From Pseudomonas gingeri (lineage in GTDB: Bacteria; Pseudomonadota; Gammaproteobacteria; Pseudomonadales; Pseudomonadaceae), in the NCBI RefSeq assembly GCF_013385635.1, contig NZ_JACAPR010000011.1:372001-436000 (forward strand): a DNA stretch of 64,000 nt. The letters are read 5' to 3'. A model generated the notes under the pieces. The model did no database searches. It saw nothing but the letters and a program-made list of their open reading frames with translations, and was not told the DNA's origin. Position numbers and translations under genes: made by a program. Below are positions 43,832 through 52,226 of the stretch, one piece after another. Each line of letters starts with the position of its first letter. Position 1 is the stretch's first letter.

Positions 43832-44605
43832 ATGAGCTATGAAACCATTCTGCTGGACATCAAGGGCCGTGTCGGCCTGATTACCCTGAACCGCCCGCAG
43901 GCGCTCAACGCGCTGAACGCGCAGATCGTCAGCGAGTTGAACCGGGCGCTCGACGCGCTGGAGGCCGACCCGCAGATCGGCTGCGTCGTCCTGACCGGTT
44001 CGAAGAAAGCCTTCGCCGCCGGCGCCGATATCAAGGAAATGGCCGAGCTGACCTACCCGAAGATCTACCTCGACGACCTGTTCAGCGACAGTGATCGGGT
44101 CGCCAACCGGCGCAAGCCGATCATCGCCGCGGTGGCCGGTTTTGCCCTCGGCGGCGGTTGTGAGCTGGCGCTGATGTGCGACTTTATCCTGGCCGGTGAC
44201 AACGCCAAGTTCGGTCAGCCGGAAATCAACCTCGGCGTGCTGCCGGGCATGGGCGGTACCCAGCGCCTGACCCGTGCGGTGGGCAAGGCCAAGGCCATGG
44301 AAATGTGCCTGACCGGGCGCTTTATCGATGCGGTGGAGGCCGAGCGGTGCGGGATCGTTGCGCGGATCGTGCCGGTCGACGAGTTGCTGGACGAGGCGTT
44401 GAAGGTCGCGAGCCTGATCGCCGGGAAGTCGATTCCCATCAGTATGATGGTCAAGGAAAGCGTCAACCGCGCTTTTGAGGTCAGTCTGTCGGAAGGTGTG
44501 CGCTTCGAGCGTCGGGTGTTCCACGCGGCATTCGCCACCGAGGATCAGAAAGAAGGGATGGCGGCCTTTATCGCCAAGCGCGAGGCGCAGTTCAAGGACA
44601 GCTGA
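43832..44605 (+). CDS. Enoyl-CoA hydratase
   Basis: The 257-residue crotonase-family protein hydrates trans-2-enoyl-CoA. Conserved parts are NRPQALNALN at the N-terminus, the oxyanion-hole loops FAAGADIKEMAEL and FALGGGCELALMCDF, and the catalytic Glu region FGQPEINLGVLPGMGGTQRL. Length and both Glu residues fit a true hydratase rather than an isomerase. It ends the five-gene operon that starts at 38916 and lies 15 bases after the dehydrogenase gene. Confidence 0.9.
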   Translation: MSYETILLDIKGRVGLITLNRPQALNALNAQIVSELNRALDALEADPQIGCVVLTGSKKAFAAGADIKEMAELTYPKIYLDDLFSDSDRVANRRKPIIAAVAGFALGGGCELALMCDFILAGDNAKFGQPEINLGVLPGMGGTQRLTRAVGKAKAMEMCLTGRFIDAVEAERCGIVARIVPVDELLDEALKVASLIAGKSIPISMMVKESVNRAFEVSLSEGVRFERRVFHAAFATEDQKEGMAAFIAKREAQFKDS

Positions 44606-44616
44606 GTCCTGTTGTT

Positions 44617-44724
44617 GATCGTTCCCACGCGCAGCAAAGTAATGCTTCTCTGGACGCTCAGCGTCCGCTGTTGTGACGCGGAGCGTCACGGGCTGCATTC
44701 CCACGCTGGAGCGTGGGAACGATC
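44617..44724. repeat. Worn copy of the 107-base palindromic element
   Basis: Opens GATCGTTCCCACGC and closes GCTGGAGCGTGGGAACGATC, with the inner hairpins GGACGCTCAGCGTCC and GTGACGCGGAGCGTCAC aligned with those of the copy at 38631. The two copies flank the five-gene acyl-CoA operon. Confidence 0.75.
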
Positions 44725-44763
44725 TTCACTCGGTATATCTGACACATCGAGTTCTCCGAGTTT

Positions 44764-44798
44764 GGGGGCGCTTCGCGCCCCCGCGCGGGCAAGCCCGC
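44764..44798. repeat. Hairpin plus single REP core between convergent genes
   Basis: GGGGGCGC-TTC-GCGCCCCC (44764-44782) is a perfect eight-base-pair hairpin, followed by GCGGGCAAGCCCGC (44785-44798), a lone REP core. It may end transcription from both sides. Confidence 0.65.
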
Positions 44799-44814
44799 TC
44801 GCCACAGGTCTGTG

Positions 44815-45966
44815 TTATACCAAGTAGTGCTTGAGTTCCCGCGCGATCAGCATCCGCTGAATCTCGCTCGACCCTTCGTAGATCTGCGTGATCCGTGCAT
44901 CGCGGTAGTAGCGCTCCACCGGATAATCTTCCAGGTAGCCGTAGCCGCCATGGATCTGCGTCGCTGACGAGCAGACCTTCTCGGCCATTTCCGAAGCGAA
45001 CAGCTTGGCCTGCGAGGCCTCCGACAGGCACGGCTGGCCTGCGCTGCGCAGACGCGCGGCATGCAGGATCAGCAGGCGCGAGGCGTTGATCCGGGTGTGC
45101 ATGTCGGCGAGCATATTGGCGATGCTCTGGTGCTCGATGATCGGCTTGCCGAACTGTACCCGGTCGCGGGCATAGGCCAGCGCGGCCTCGAAAGCGGCGC
45201 GGGCGATCCCCAGGGCCTGGGCGGCGATGCCGATACGCCCGCCTTCCAGGTTCGACAGGGCAATCGCCAGGCCCTTGCCGCGCTCACCCAGCAGGTTGGC
45301 TTCGGGCACGCTGCACTGGTTCAGCGTGACGGCGCAGGTATCCGACGCGCGAATGCCCATCTTGTGTTCGGTGCGATCGACGATAAAACCGGGGGTATCG
45401 GTGGGCACCAGGAACGCGGAAATACCTTTCTTGCCCAACTCCGGATCGGTCACGGCAAAGACGATCGCCAGCTTGGCCCGCTTGCCATTGCTGACAAACT
45501 GCTTGGCGCCGTTGATCAGCCACTGGCCGTCCTTGAGCTCGGCACGGGTGCGCAGGTTATGGGCTTCGGAGCCGGCCTGGGGCTCGGTGAGGCAGAAGCA
45601 GCCGATGGCCCGGCCGGTGGCCAGCGCTTCCAGCCAGGTTTCCTTCTGGGCCTGGCTGCCGTAGTTGAGGATCGGCCCGCAGCCAACCGAGTTGTGGATG
45701 CTCATCAGAGCGCCGGTGGCACCGTCACCGGCGGAAATTTCCTCCACGGCCAGGGCGTAGGCCACATAGTCGACATAGGTGCCGCCCCATTCCTCGGGCA
45801 CCACCATGCCCAGCAGGCCCAGCTCACCCATCTTGTTGACGAGGCCGTCGTCGATCCAGCCGGCCTTTTCCCAGGCCTGGGCATGCGGTGCGATCTCGCC
45901 GCGGGCAAAGTCCCGGGCCATGTCGCGGATCATCACTTGTTCTTCGCTCAGTTCGATATCGTGCAT
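44815..45966 (-). CDS. Acyl-CoA dehydrogenase (isobutyryl-CoA dehydrogenase-like)
   Basis: The 383-residue flavoprotein shows FCLTEPQAGSEAHNLRTRAE, QFGKPIIEHQSIANMLADMH and the catalytic Glu in ITQIYEGSSEIQRMLIAREL. It is followed on the minus-strand operon order by nothing and preceded by a 3-hydroxyisobutyryl-CoA hydrolase-like gene only three bases away. That pairing points to the valine route (isobutyryl-CoA to methacrylyl-CoA), though short straight-chain substrates cannot be excluded. It is clearly distinct from the dehydrogenase at 42689. Confidence 0.88.
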   Translation of the reverse strand: MHDIELSEEQVMIRDMARDFARGEIAPHAQAWEKAGWIDDGLVNKMGELGLLGMVVPEEWGGTYVDYVAYALAVEEISAGDGATGALMSIHNSVGCGPILNYGSQAQKETWLEALATGRAIGCFCLTEPQAGSEAHNLRTRAELKDGQWLINGAKQFVSNGKRAKLAIVFAVTDPELGKKGISAFLVPTDTPGFIVDRTEHKMGIRASDTCAVTLNQCSVPEANLLGERGKGLAIALSNLEGGRIGIAAQALGIARAAFEAALAYARDRVQFGKPIIEHQSIANMLADMHTRINASRLLILHAARLRSAGQPCLSEASQAKLFASEMAEKVCSSATQIHGGYGYLEDYPVERYYRDARITQIYEGSSEIQRMLIARELKHYLV

Positions 45967-45969
45967 GGT

Positions 45970-47076
45970 TCAGTTCCCGCTCGTGTCGAGGCCGTGGAAA
46001 AAACGGGCGACCTGCTCGGGCCGCAGTGCCTGCAGGGTCGGTGGATTCCAGCGGGGAGTCTTGTCCTTGTCGATCAGCAGGGCACGCACACCTTCCATCA
46101 GATCGCCGTGCTCGAACCACTGACGGTCCAGGTGCAGTTCCAGGGCGAAGCATTCCTCCAGGCCCAGGTGCCGGCCGCGACGAAGCATCTCCAGGGTCAC
46201 ACCCATGGCCAGCGGCGAACGGGTCTCCAGCAGGTCGGCGGTCTCCTTGGCCCACTCATGGCTGTCGGCAACGGTCACTTCCCGCAGTTGCTCGACCATG
46301 CTCGGCACATCGGGCAGGGCGAAGAAGTGGTCGATGGCCGGGCGCAGCTTGTCCAGCGGGGCATCGGGCAGGGTCTGCACGCCGAGCCTGGCCAGCAGGC
46401 TCTGCAGGTCCTTGAGGGGCGTGTCGTGCCACTCCAGTTGGTCGAGGCGCTGGTCCAGTTCGTTCAGCTTGTCACTGCTCAGGTACCAGTCGGCGAGGCC
46501 ACAATACAGCGCGTCGGCAGCGCGGATCTGGCTGCCGCTCACCCCCAGGTAGAGGCCGATTTCACCGGGAATGCGTGGCAGGAAATAGCTGCCGCCGACA
46601 TCCGGGAAATACCCGATGCCGACTTCCGGCATGGCCAGGCGGCTGCGTTCGGTGACCACCCGCAGGTCGGCGCCTTGCACCAGGCCCATGCCGCCGCCGA
46701 GGACAAAACCGTCCATCAGCACCAGCACCGGCTTGCGGTAGTGGTGGATGCTCAGGTCGAGGGCGTATTCCTCGACGAAGAAATCTTCGTGCAGGCGCCC
46801 GCCACTCTGGTAGCTGTCATGCAGTGATCGGATATCGCCGCCGGCACAGAAGGCACGATCACCGGCACCGCGCAGGGTGACCGCGTGGATGTGCGGATCC
46901 TCGGCCCAGGCATCGAGCTGGCGTTGCAGCAGGCGGATCATGTCCAGGGTCAGGGCATTGAGGCCGGCGGGGCGATTGAGGGTCAGGTGGCCGATATGGT
47001 TGCGCACCTCGGCGAGTACCTCGGCCGAGGTGTTGTCGAGATCCGTGGCAGCGGAGGATGAAACCCGAGCAGTCAT
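45970..47076 (-). CDS. 3-hydroxyisobutyryl-CoA hydrolase-like crotonase family protein
   Basis: The start at 47076 (GGGAG upstream) gives 368 residues, the length of 3-hydroxyisobutyryl-CoA hydrolases rather than of hydratases (about 260). RAFCAGGDIRSLHDSYQSGG and LDGFVLGGGMGL-type loop MDGFVLGGGMGLVQGADLRV form the oxyanion hole; AMPEVGIGYFPDVGGSYFLP is the signature of this branch. It would release 3-hydroxyisobutyrate in valine breakdown. It lies three bases upstream of the acyl-CoA dehydrogenase gene in one operon. The two later enzymes, MmsA and MmsB, are not in this window. Confidence 0.85.
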   Translation of the reverse strand: MTARVSSSAATDLDNTSAEVLAEVRNHIGHLTLNRPAGLNALTLDMIRLLQRQLDAWAEDPHIHAVTLRGAGDRAFCAGGDIRSLHDSYQSGGRLHEDFFVEEYALDLSIHHYRKPVLVLMDGFVLGGGMGLVQGADLRVVTERSRLAMPEVGIGYFPDVGGSYFLPRIPGEIGLYLGVSGSQIRAADALYCGLADWYLSSDKLNELDQRLDQLEWHDTPLKDLQSLLARLGVQTLPDAPLDKLRPAIDHFFALPDVPSMVEQLREVTVADSHEWAKETADLLETRSPLAMGVTLEMLRRGRHLGLEECFALELHLDRQWFEHGDLMEGVRALLIDKDKTPRWNPPTLQALRPEQVARFFHGLDTSGN

Positions 47077-47340
47077 TACTAACTCCCTGCTTTTATTGTC
47101 TTTTTGAGTGCGTTCGACGGACGAACGATGGTCGATCGTAACAGTGCAAATTTGCCCAGTACAACCCGGATAAGTGCAGGTCTTGTCTGCATTTATGCCT
47201 GTTCGAAGGCGGCTCTGGACAGTCTGGCCCAACACGCCGGGGTTGCAACCCGAATCTGCGGCAAACGGGGCGGAAATCAGATTCGTATTGCGCCGACTCA
47301 ATGCTAAAGTCGCTTCTTTTTTTCGGAGCAGGGAACGGTC

Positions 47341-47691
47341 ATGCGGATGTTAATCGGGGCGTTGGCGACAGTAGCGTTGGCGGGGTGCATGAGTCCCGGC
47401 ATGAATCAGACCCGCACCACCGGGCCGACCAAGACCTTTACCTCGGCCAAGGCCGATAACGTCGTCGCCCAGTGCATCCAGTTCTCCTGGCAGGACGAGG
47501 CGGTCTTCGACGTGGATGCCGCGGCCTACCTGCAACCGGGCTACAAGGGCGGCTCCACCGTCTACACCCGGGGTTCTGAGTATTTCGTCGATGTCCGCCG
47601 CGATGCCAATGGCACGGTGGTCGACTACTACGCGACCACCAGCAAGCCGATCGGTGCCCGGAGGCTGGCGGCGGTAGCGACTTGCCTGTGA
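47341..47691 (+). CDS. Small putative lipoprotein
   Basis: The 116-residue protein has a lipoprotein signal (MRMLIGALATVALAGC, Cys16). The mature part (VVAQCIQFSWQDEAVFDVDA, EYFVDVRRDANGTVVDYYAT) carries two more Cys that could form a disulfide. GCAGGGAAC precedes the start. The family is not recognised and it stands alone; nothing links it to the neighbouring catabolic genes. Confidence 0.7.
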   Translation: MRMLIGALATVALAGCMSPGMNQTRTTGPTKTFTSAKADNVVAQCIQFSWQDEAVFDVDAAAYLQPGYKGGSTVYTRGSEYFVDVRRDANGTVVDYYATTSKPIGARRLAAVATCL

Positions 47692-47783
47692 TGGCATGAT
47701 CCGACCTGAAGCTCGCTCGGGAAGGGGGGCGGTGGTTGATCGGGGGGAGAACCGACGGATTTGAGCGTGTTCGCGCTCGAATA

Positions 47784-48425
47784 CTAGTTGGGGTTGGGGC
47801 TTTTGTGAGTCAGCGCTCCCTTCACGGCTCCCAACGCGATGTTATGCATCAATGCCCGATATCCACCCGGTTCCAGTCCTGCCTCGTCGGTCCAGGCCGG
47901 CAGGTTGTTCAGCAGGCACAGGAAGGTGCGCACGGTGGTCAGGGCCAGGGTTTCGTCGGATGACAGGCCCAGGGGCGTCAGCAGCTTGACCAGATGGCTT
48001 TCGTAGCGCCGGCGCAGCACCAGTACCGTGGCTTGGTGCGTGGCTTCCAGGCAGTGGAATTCATGCTCCGCGACCCGGAAGAAATCGCCTTTGTCGCGGT
48101 GCAGGTCCAGATGGGCTGCGATCAGTTCGTTCAGGCGCTTTTCCGCCGAACGTGAGGTACGCAGCGGCGGGGTGACGATTCCCAGCAGGTCCAGGTAGAG
48201 GCTTTCGATCAGCTCGAACAGCAGGGCTTCCTTGCTCTCGATATGGTTGTAGATCGAGCCCGCCTGGATGCCCAGGTGCCCCGCCAGTTCCCGCAGGCCG
48301 ACCTGGGCGAACCCGCGCCGGGCAAACAGCGCCACGGCTTTTGCGCGGGTTTCCAGATGGCGCGAGGGCCTGGCCCGGATCTCCTCTCCAGGCATCGCTG
48401 GCATGGCGAGTACGGCCCGGGCCAT
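47784..48425 (-). CDS. TetR-family regulator
   Basis: The 213-residue protein has an N-terminal TetR helix-turn-helix (ETRAKAVALFARRGFAQVGL, RELAGHLGIQAGSIYNHIES) and a helical ligand domain. It lies seven bases after the stop of the 3-hydroxyacyl-CoA dehydrogenase gene, so it may be the third gene of that operon and control it, with an acyl-CoA as a plausible effector. The exact start is uncertain: MARAV at 48425 or MPGEE about ten codons later, since neither has a strong ribosome-binding site. Confidence 0.85.
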   Translation of the reverse strand: MARAVLAMPAMPGEEIRARPSRHLETRAKAVALFARRGFAQVGLRELAGHLGIQAGSIYNHIESKEALLFELIESLYLDLLGIVTPPLRTSRSAEKRLNELIAAHLDLHRDKGDFFRVAEHEFHCLEATHQATVLVLRRRYESHLVKLLTPLGLSSDETLALTTVRTFLCLLNNLPAWTDEAGLEPGGYRALMHNIALGAVKGALTHKSPNPN

Positions 48426-48432
48426 GGGCGGC

Positions 48433-49287
48433 TCAGCGCTCGTACGCGTGGAAGCCGCGACCGCTCTTGCGGCCCAGGTAACCGGCCGCGACCATTTCCT
48501 TGAGCAACTGCGCCGGCCGGTATTTCGGTTCGTCGAAGCCAGAGTGCAGGCTCTCCATGATCGCCAGCAGGGTGTCCAGGCCGATCAGGTCGGCCAGGGC
48601 CAGCGGGCCGATGGGCTGGTTGCAGCCCAGTTGCATGCCGGCGTCAATGTCTTCAGCGCTGGCCAGGTCTTCCTGGAGCACGAAGATCGCTTCGTTGATC
48701 ATCGGGCAGAGGATGCGGTTGACCACGAAACCCGGGCGATTGCGCGCGGTGACCGCTGTTTTGCCGATCTGCGTGGCCAGGGCCAGTGCGCTGGCGTGGG
48801 TGGCGTCGCTGGTCTGCAGGCCGCGAATGACTTCCAGCAGGCCCATCATTGGCACCGGGTTGAAGAAGTGCAGGCCGATAAAGCGCTCGGGCAGGGCGAT
48901 GGCCGCCGCCAGCTCGGTGATCGACAGTGACGAGGTGTTGGTGGCGATGATGCATGTGTCGTCCACGACTTCGGCGATCTGCTTGAGGATGCGCTTTTTC
49001 AGCTCGAGGTTTTCCGTGGCGGCCTCGATCACCAGTTCGGCGTCGACCAGCACTGCGTAGTCGCTGCTCAGGCTGATGCGACCCAGCGCGGCCTGTTTGT
49101 CCTCGGCGCTGATCACGGTCTTGCGCACCTGGCGCTCGAGGTTGCCGGTGAGGGTTGCCAGGCCCTTGTCCAGGGCGGCCTGGGACACGTCGATGAGGCT
49201 GACTTGCAGGCCCGCGACCGCGCAGACCTGGGCGATGCCGTTGCCCATGATGCCGGCGCCGATCACGGCGATACGTTGAGTAGTCAT
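48433..49287 (-). CDS. 3-hydroxybutyryl-CoA dehydrogenase (PaaH/Hbd family)
   Basis: The 284-residue enzyme oxidises L-3-hydroxyacyl-CoA with NAD. The Rossmann motif GAGIMGNGIAQVCA is at residues 10-23; TSSLSITELAAAIALPERFI and GLHFFNPVPMMGLLEVIRG carry the catalytic Ser and His, and NRPGFVVNRILCPMINEAIF follows. The length matches single-domain Hbd enzymes. It follows a thiolase gene by 12 bases, giving a dehydrogenase-thiolase module like P. putida PP_3755/PP_3754. Confidence 0.92.
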   Translation of the reverse strand: MTTQRIAVIGAGIMGNGIAQVCAVAGLQVSLIDVSQAALDKGLATLTGNLERQVRKTVISAEDKQAALGRISLSSDYAVLVDAELVIEAATENLELKKRILKQIAEVVDDTCIIATNTSSLSITELAAAIALPERFIGLHFFNPVPMMGLLEVIRGLQTSDATHASALALATQIGKTAVTARNRPGFVVNRILCPMINEAIFVLQEDLASAEDIDAGMQLGCNQPIGPLALADLIGLDTLLAIMESLHSGFDEPKYRPAQLLKEMVAAGYLGRKSGRGFHAYER

Positions 49288-49299
49288 AGGTGTTGTCCT

Positions 49300-50481
49300 T
49301 CAGATTCGTTCGAAGATGACCGCGATACCTTGCCCGCCGCCGATGCACATGGTCGCCAGGCCATAACGCCCGCCGGTGCGGTGCAGTTCATGGATCAGCT
49401 TGGTGGCGATGATCGCGCCGGTGGCACCCACCGGGTGGCCGAGGGCAATCCCCGAGCCGTTGGGGTTGACCCGGGCCGGGTCAAGGTCCAGTTCCTGGCT
49501 GACGGCACAGGCCTGGGCGGCGAAGGCGACGTTGGCTTCGATCACATCGAGGTCGGCGACGGTCAATCCGGCGCGCTTGAGGGCCAAGCGGGTGGCCGGG
49601 ATCGGGCCGAGGCCCATCAGCTCGGGTTCGACCCCGGCGTGGGCGTAGGCCACCAGGCGGGCCAGGGGCTTGAGGCCGTTGGCCTGGACCGCCGCACTGG
49701 TGGCCAACAGCAAGGCGGCGGCACCGTCATTGAGGCCCGAAGCATTGCCGGCGGTGACCGTGCCGTCTTTCTTGAAGGCCGTGCGCATCTGTGCCAGTTG
49801 TTCCAGCGAGGTGGCGCGCGGGTGTTCGTCGACGCTGAACAGTTCGGTGCCCTTGCGGCTGCGCACTTCCACCGGGACGATCTGCGAAACGAAGCGGCCC
49901 TCGTCGATGGCGCGACGGGCCCGCAGTTGTTCTTCGAGGGCGAGATCGTCCTGCATCTGGCGGGTGATACCGTTGCGCTCGGCGATATTTTCCGCGGTGA
50001 TGCCCATGTGGATGCCATGGAACGGGTCATGCAGAATGCCGAGCATGTAGTCGATCGCCTGGACGTTGCCCATGCGTGCGCCCCAGCGTGCCGACGGCAG
50101 CAGGTAAGGGCCGCGGCTCATGGATTCGGCACCGGCACCGATGGCCACCTCGGCATCGCCGAGCAGCAGGGTCTGGGCCGCCGAGACAATCGCCTGCAGG
50201 CCCGAGCCGCAGAGGCGGTTGACGTTGTAGGCCGGGGTTTCCTTGGGAATGCCGGCGTTCATCGCCGCGACACGGGACAGGTAGGCGTCCTGGGTGTCGG
50301 TGGGGATCACATTGCCCATCACCACATGACCGACCAGGGCCGGATCGAGGTCACTGTGCTGCAGGGCGGCCTTGACCGCCGTGGTGGCCAGTTCGCTGAG
50401 GGCGACATCCTTCAGGGCGCCGCCGAAGGTGCCGATGGCGGTGCGGGCAGCGCTGACGATATACACTTCGGGCTTTGACAT
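49300..50481 (-). CDS. Beta-ketothiolase (acetyl-CoA acetyltransferase, BktB-like)
   Basis: The 393-residue thiolase has Cys91 in NRLCGSGLQAIVSAAQ, the His in GSGIALGHPVGATGAII and CIGGGQG near the C-terminus. It is first in an operon with the 3-hydroxyacyl-CoA dehydrogenase and TetR genes. The gene arrangement, with an AraC-type gene divergent, recalls P. putida PP_3753-PP_3755, where the thiolase acts on short chains. It is one of three thiolases in the window. Confidence 0.9.
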   Translation of the reverse strand: MSKPEVYIVSAARTAIGTFGGALKDVALSELATTAVKAALQHSDLDPALVGHVVMGNVIPTDTQDAYLSRVAAMNAGIPKETPAYNVNRLCGSGLQAIVSAAQTLLLGDAEVAIGAGAESMSRGPYLLPSARWGARMGNVQAIDYMLGILHDPFHGIHMGITAENIAERNGITRQMQDDLALEEQLRARRAIDEGRFVSQIVPVEVRSRKGTELFSVDEHPRATSLEQLAQMRTAFKKDGTVTAGNASGLNDGAAALLLATSAAVQANGLKPLARLVAYAHAGVEPELMGLGPIPATRLALKRAGLTVADLDVIEANVAFAAQACAVSQELDLDPARVNPNGSGIALGHPVGATGAIIATKLIHELHRTGGRYGLATMCIGGGQGIAVIFERI

Positions 50482-50508
50482 GGGGCACTCCTGGTTTGTC
50501 GTTGTGAT

Positions 50509-50596
50509 TGTAGGAGCCGGCTTGCCGGCGATGGCCTCCGCGAGGACGCCAAGAGCTTCGCGGGCAAGCCCGCTCCCACAAAAGCCGACTCCTACA
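50509..50596. repeat. Hybrid REPIN
   Basis: The left arm TGTAGGAGCCGGCTTGCCGG (from 50509) is of the CCGGCTTGCCGG type, while the right arm TTCGCGGGCAAGCCCGCTCC (from 50557) is of the GCGGGCAAGCCCGC type. A third partial end, GCCGACTCCTACA, follows at 50584. It lies in the gap between divergent genes. Confidence 0.8.
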
Positions 50597-50727
50597 GGTT
50601 GTGGGGGGTGTTCTCAATCTGAAGTAAGGTTCACCTGGCCGATAAGTCTAGGGCCGGGTGTCGGTCCGGCCTATGCCGAAACTGCTCAGTAAAATTGTTA
50701 TTTTTTGCCATATGCGGCCTGGGATTC

Positions 50728-51756
50728 ATGAAAGAAAAACATTCGGTGTCGTCGTATTTCGTCAAGGCCCTGCTGGTGCGCTTTCTCGACCGTCCGCAGC
50801 GGGTCGCCGAGCTGTTGCAGGCGGCGGGTTTCAGCGAGCGTTCCGTGGAGGAACTGGGTGAAAGGGTGGCGCCCAGGCTGCTGGCGCAACTCTGGCTGAC
50901 GGTGATCCGCGAGCTGGGCGATGAGTTTTTCGGCTTCGATTCCCACGGTATGCCCATCGGCAGCTTTGCCCTGATCTGCCGTGGCCTGATCCAGGCGCCG
51001 ACGGTGGGCAAGGCGCTGGGGCTGTCCCTGGAGTATTTCGCGCTGTTCCTGCGCGATATCCAGGCCCAGGTGCAGGTCAGGGGCAAGCGGGTGGTCGTGG
51101 TGATGAAAACCGCTACCGGGGATCCCTACTTGCAGGCGGTGATCACCGAAACCTTCCTGATCCTGATCGTCGGGCTGATGTGCTGGCTGGCCGGACGGCG
51201 GATTCCCATCAGCCGCGCGCGGTTTGCCCATGCCCGGCCGCCCCACTGCGACGAACACCTGCTCTGGGGCGCCTACGTGGAATTCGATGCGGCCGTCACC
51301 GAGATCGAATTCGAACGTGAGTATCTGCGCCTGCCAGTATTGCAGGACCGCAAATCGCTCTATACCTTCTTGCGGGATGCACCGCAGTCGGTGTTCATCC
51401 GCTTCCGCAACCGCGAAGGCTTCAGTGCCCGGGTCCACCAGCGCCTGCGGGCCTGTGGCTACGACCACTGGCCGACCCTGGAGCAACTGGCCGGCGAGTT
51501 CGATATCCACCTGGCGAGCCTGCGTCGGGCCTTGCAACGCGAAGGCTTCTCCTACCAGGAGATCAAGGACGAAGTGCGCCGGGCCATGGCCTTCGAGCGA
51601 CTGCGCAGCAGCGATATGAGCATCGCCGAGATTGCCCAGGAAGTCGGCTTTCGCGAACCCAGTGCCTTTCACCGGGCCTTCAAGCAGTGGACCGGGGAGA
51701 GCCCCGGAAACTTTCGTTTACGCGGGCGATGCGCTACATCTGCTGACCCGCTGTAA
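50728..51756 (+). CDS. AraC-family regulator (PF12625-type)
   Basis: From ATG 50728 the protein has 342 residues; upstream codons are possible but read poorly. An N-terminal domain like that of the AraC-type protein at 37604 (FLILIVGLMCWLAGRRIPIS parallels its YWMIVHGVACWLAGRRIPIL) is followed by a C-terminal AraC DNA-binding domain (EFDIHLASLRRALQREGFSY, EIAQEVGFREPSAFHRAFKQ). It is divergent from the thiolase-dehydrogenase operon and is its probable regulator. The two AraC proteins of the window are distant paralogs. Confidence 0.87.
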   Translation: MKEKHSVSSYFVKALLVRFLDRPQRVAELLQAAGFSERSVEELGERVAPRLLAQLWLTVIRELGDEFFGFDSHGMPIGSFALICRGLIQAPTVGKALGLSLEYFALFLRDIQAQVQVRGKRVVVVMKTATGDPYLQAVITETFLILIVGLMCWLAGRRIPISRARFAHARPPHCDEHLLWGAYVEFDAAVTEIEFEREYLRLPVLQDRKSLYTFLRDAPQSVFIRFRNREGFSARVHQRLRACGYDHWPTLEQLAGEFDIHLASLRRALQREGFSYQEIKDEVRRAMAFERLRSSDMSIAEIAQEVGFREPSAFHRAFKQWTGESPGNFRLRGRCATSADPL

Positions 51757-51798
51757 GCCTTGATCATTCACCGATATCCATCACCCCGAGGGTCGTTC

Positions 51799-52197
51799 AT
51801 GTCATCCCAGCACCTGACCGAATACGCCGACGCCAGCCCTGAAGTACGGGCGGTCTATGACGACATCATGCAGACCCGCAAGGTCGAGCAGGTCAACAAC
51901 TTCTGGAAATGCCTGGCGGCTCATCCGCCGACCCTGCGCCGGACCTGGGAGAGCCTCAAGGAAATCATGGCCCCCGGTGCGCTGGACCCGTTGACCAAGG
52001 AACTGATCTACGTCGCCGTCAGCGTCACCAACAATTGCCCGTACTGCATCGCTTCCCACACGGCGGCGGCGCGCAAGGCGGGGATGACCGATGAGATGTT
52101 CGGCGAGTTGCAGGCGGTGGTCGGCATGGCCAACGAAACCAATCGGCTGGCCAACGGTTACCGTATCCCGCTGGACGATGCGTTCAAGCTCGACTGA
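51799..52197 (+). CDS. AhpD/carboxymuconolactone decarboxylase-family protein
   Basis: ATG 51799 with GAGGG upstream gives 132 residues. The helical CMD domain contains VSVTNNCPYCIASHTAAARK, the CxxC-x3-H motif of AhpD-like alkylhydroperoxidases, so a redox role is more likely than decarboxylation. It lies 42 bases after the AraC-type gene and 29 bases before the glyoxalase-fold gene, which suggests a small operon. The partner reductase or substrate is not evident. Confidence 0.85.
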   Translation: MSSQHLTEYADASPEVRAVYDDIMQTRKVEQVNNFWKCLAAHPPTLRRTWESLKEIMAPGALDPLTKELIYVAVSVTNNCPYCIASHTAAARKAGMTDEMFGELQAVVGMANETNRLANGYRIPLDDAFKLD

Positions 52198-52226
52198 GAC
52201 CGCCAACCCACACAGGGACGACCGCC

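Noticed and set aside
29081..50596. Repeated 20-30 base palindromes considered as a CRISPR array
   Set aside because: Copies are scattered over 20 kb as inverted pairs, with no regular spacers and no cas genes; they are REP/REPIN elements.
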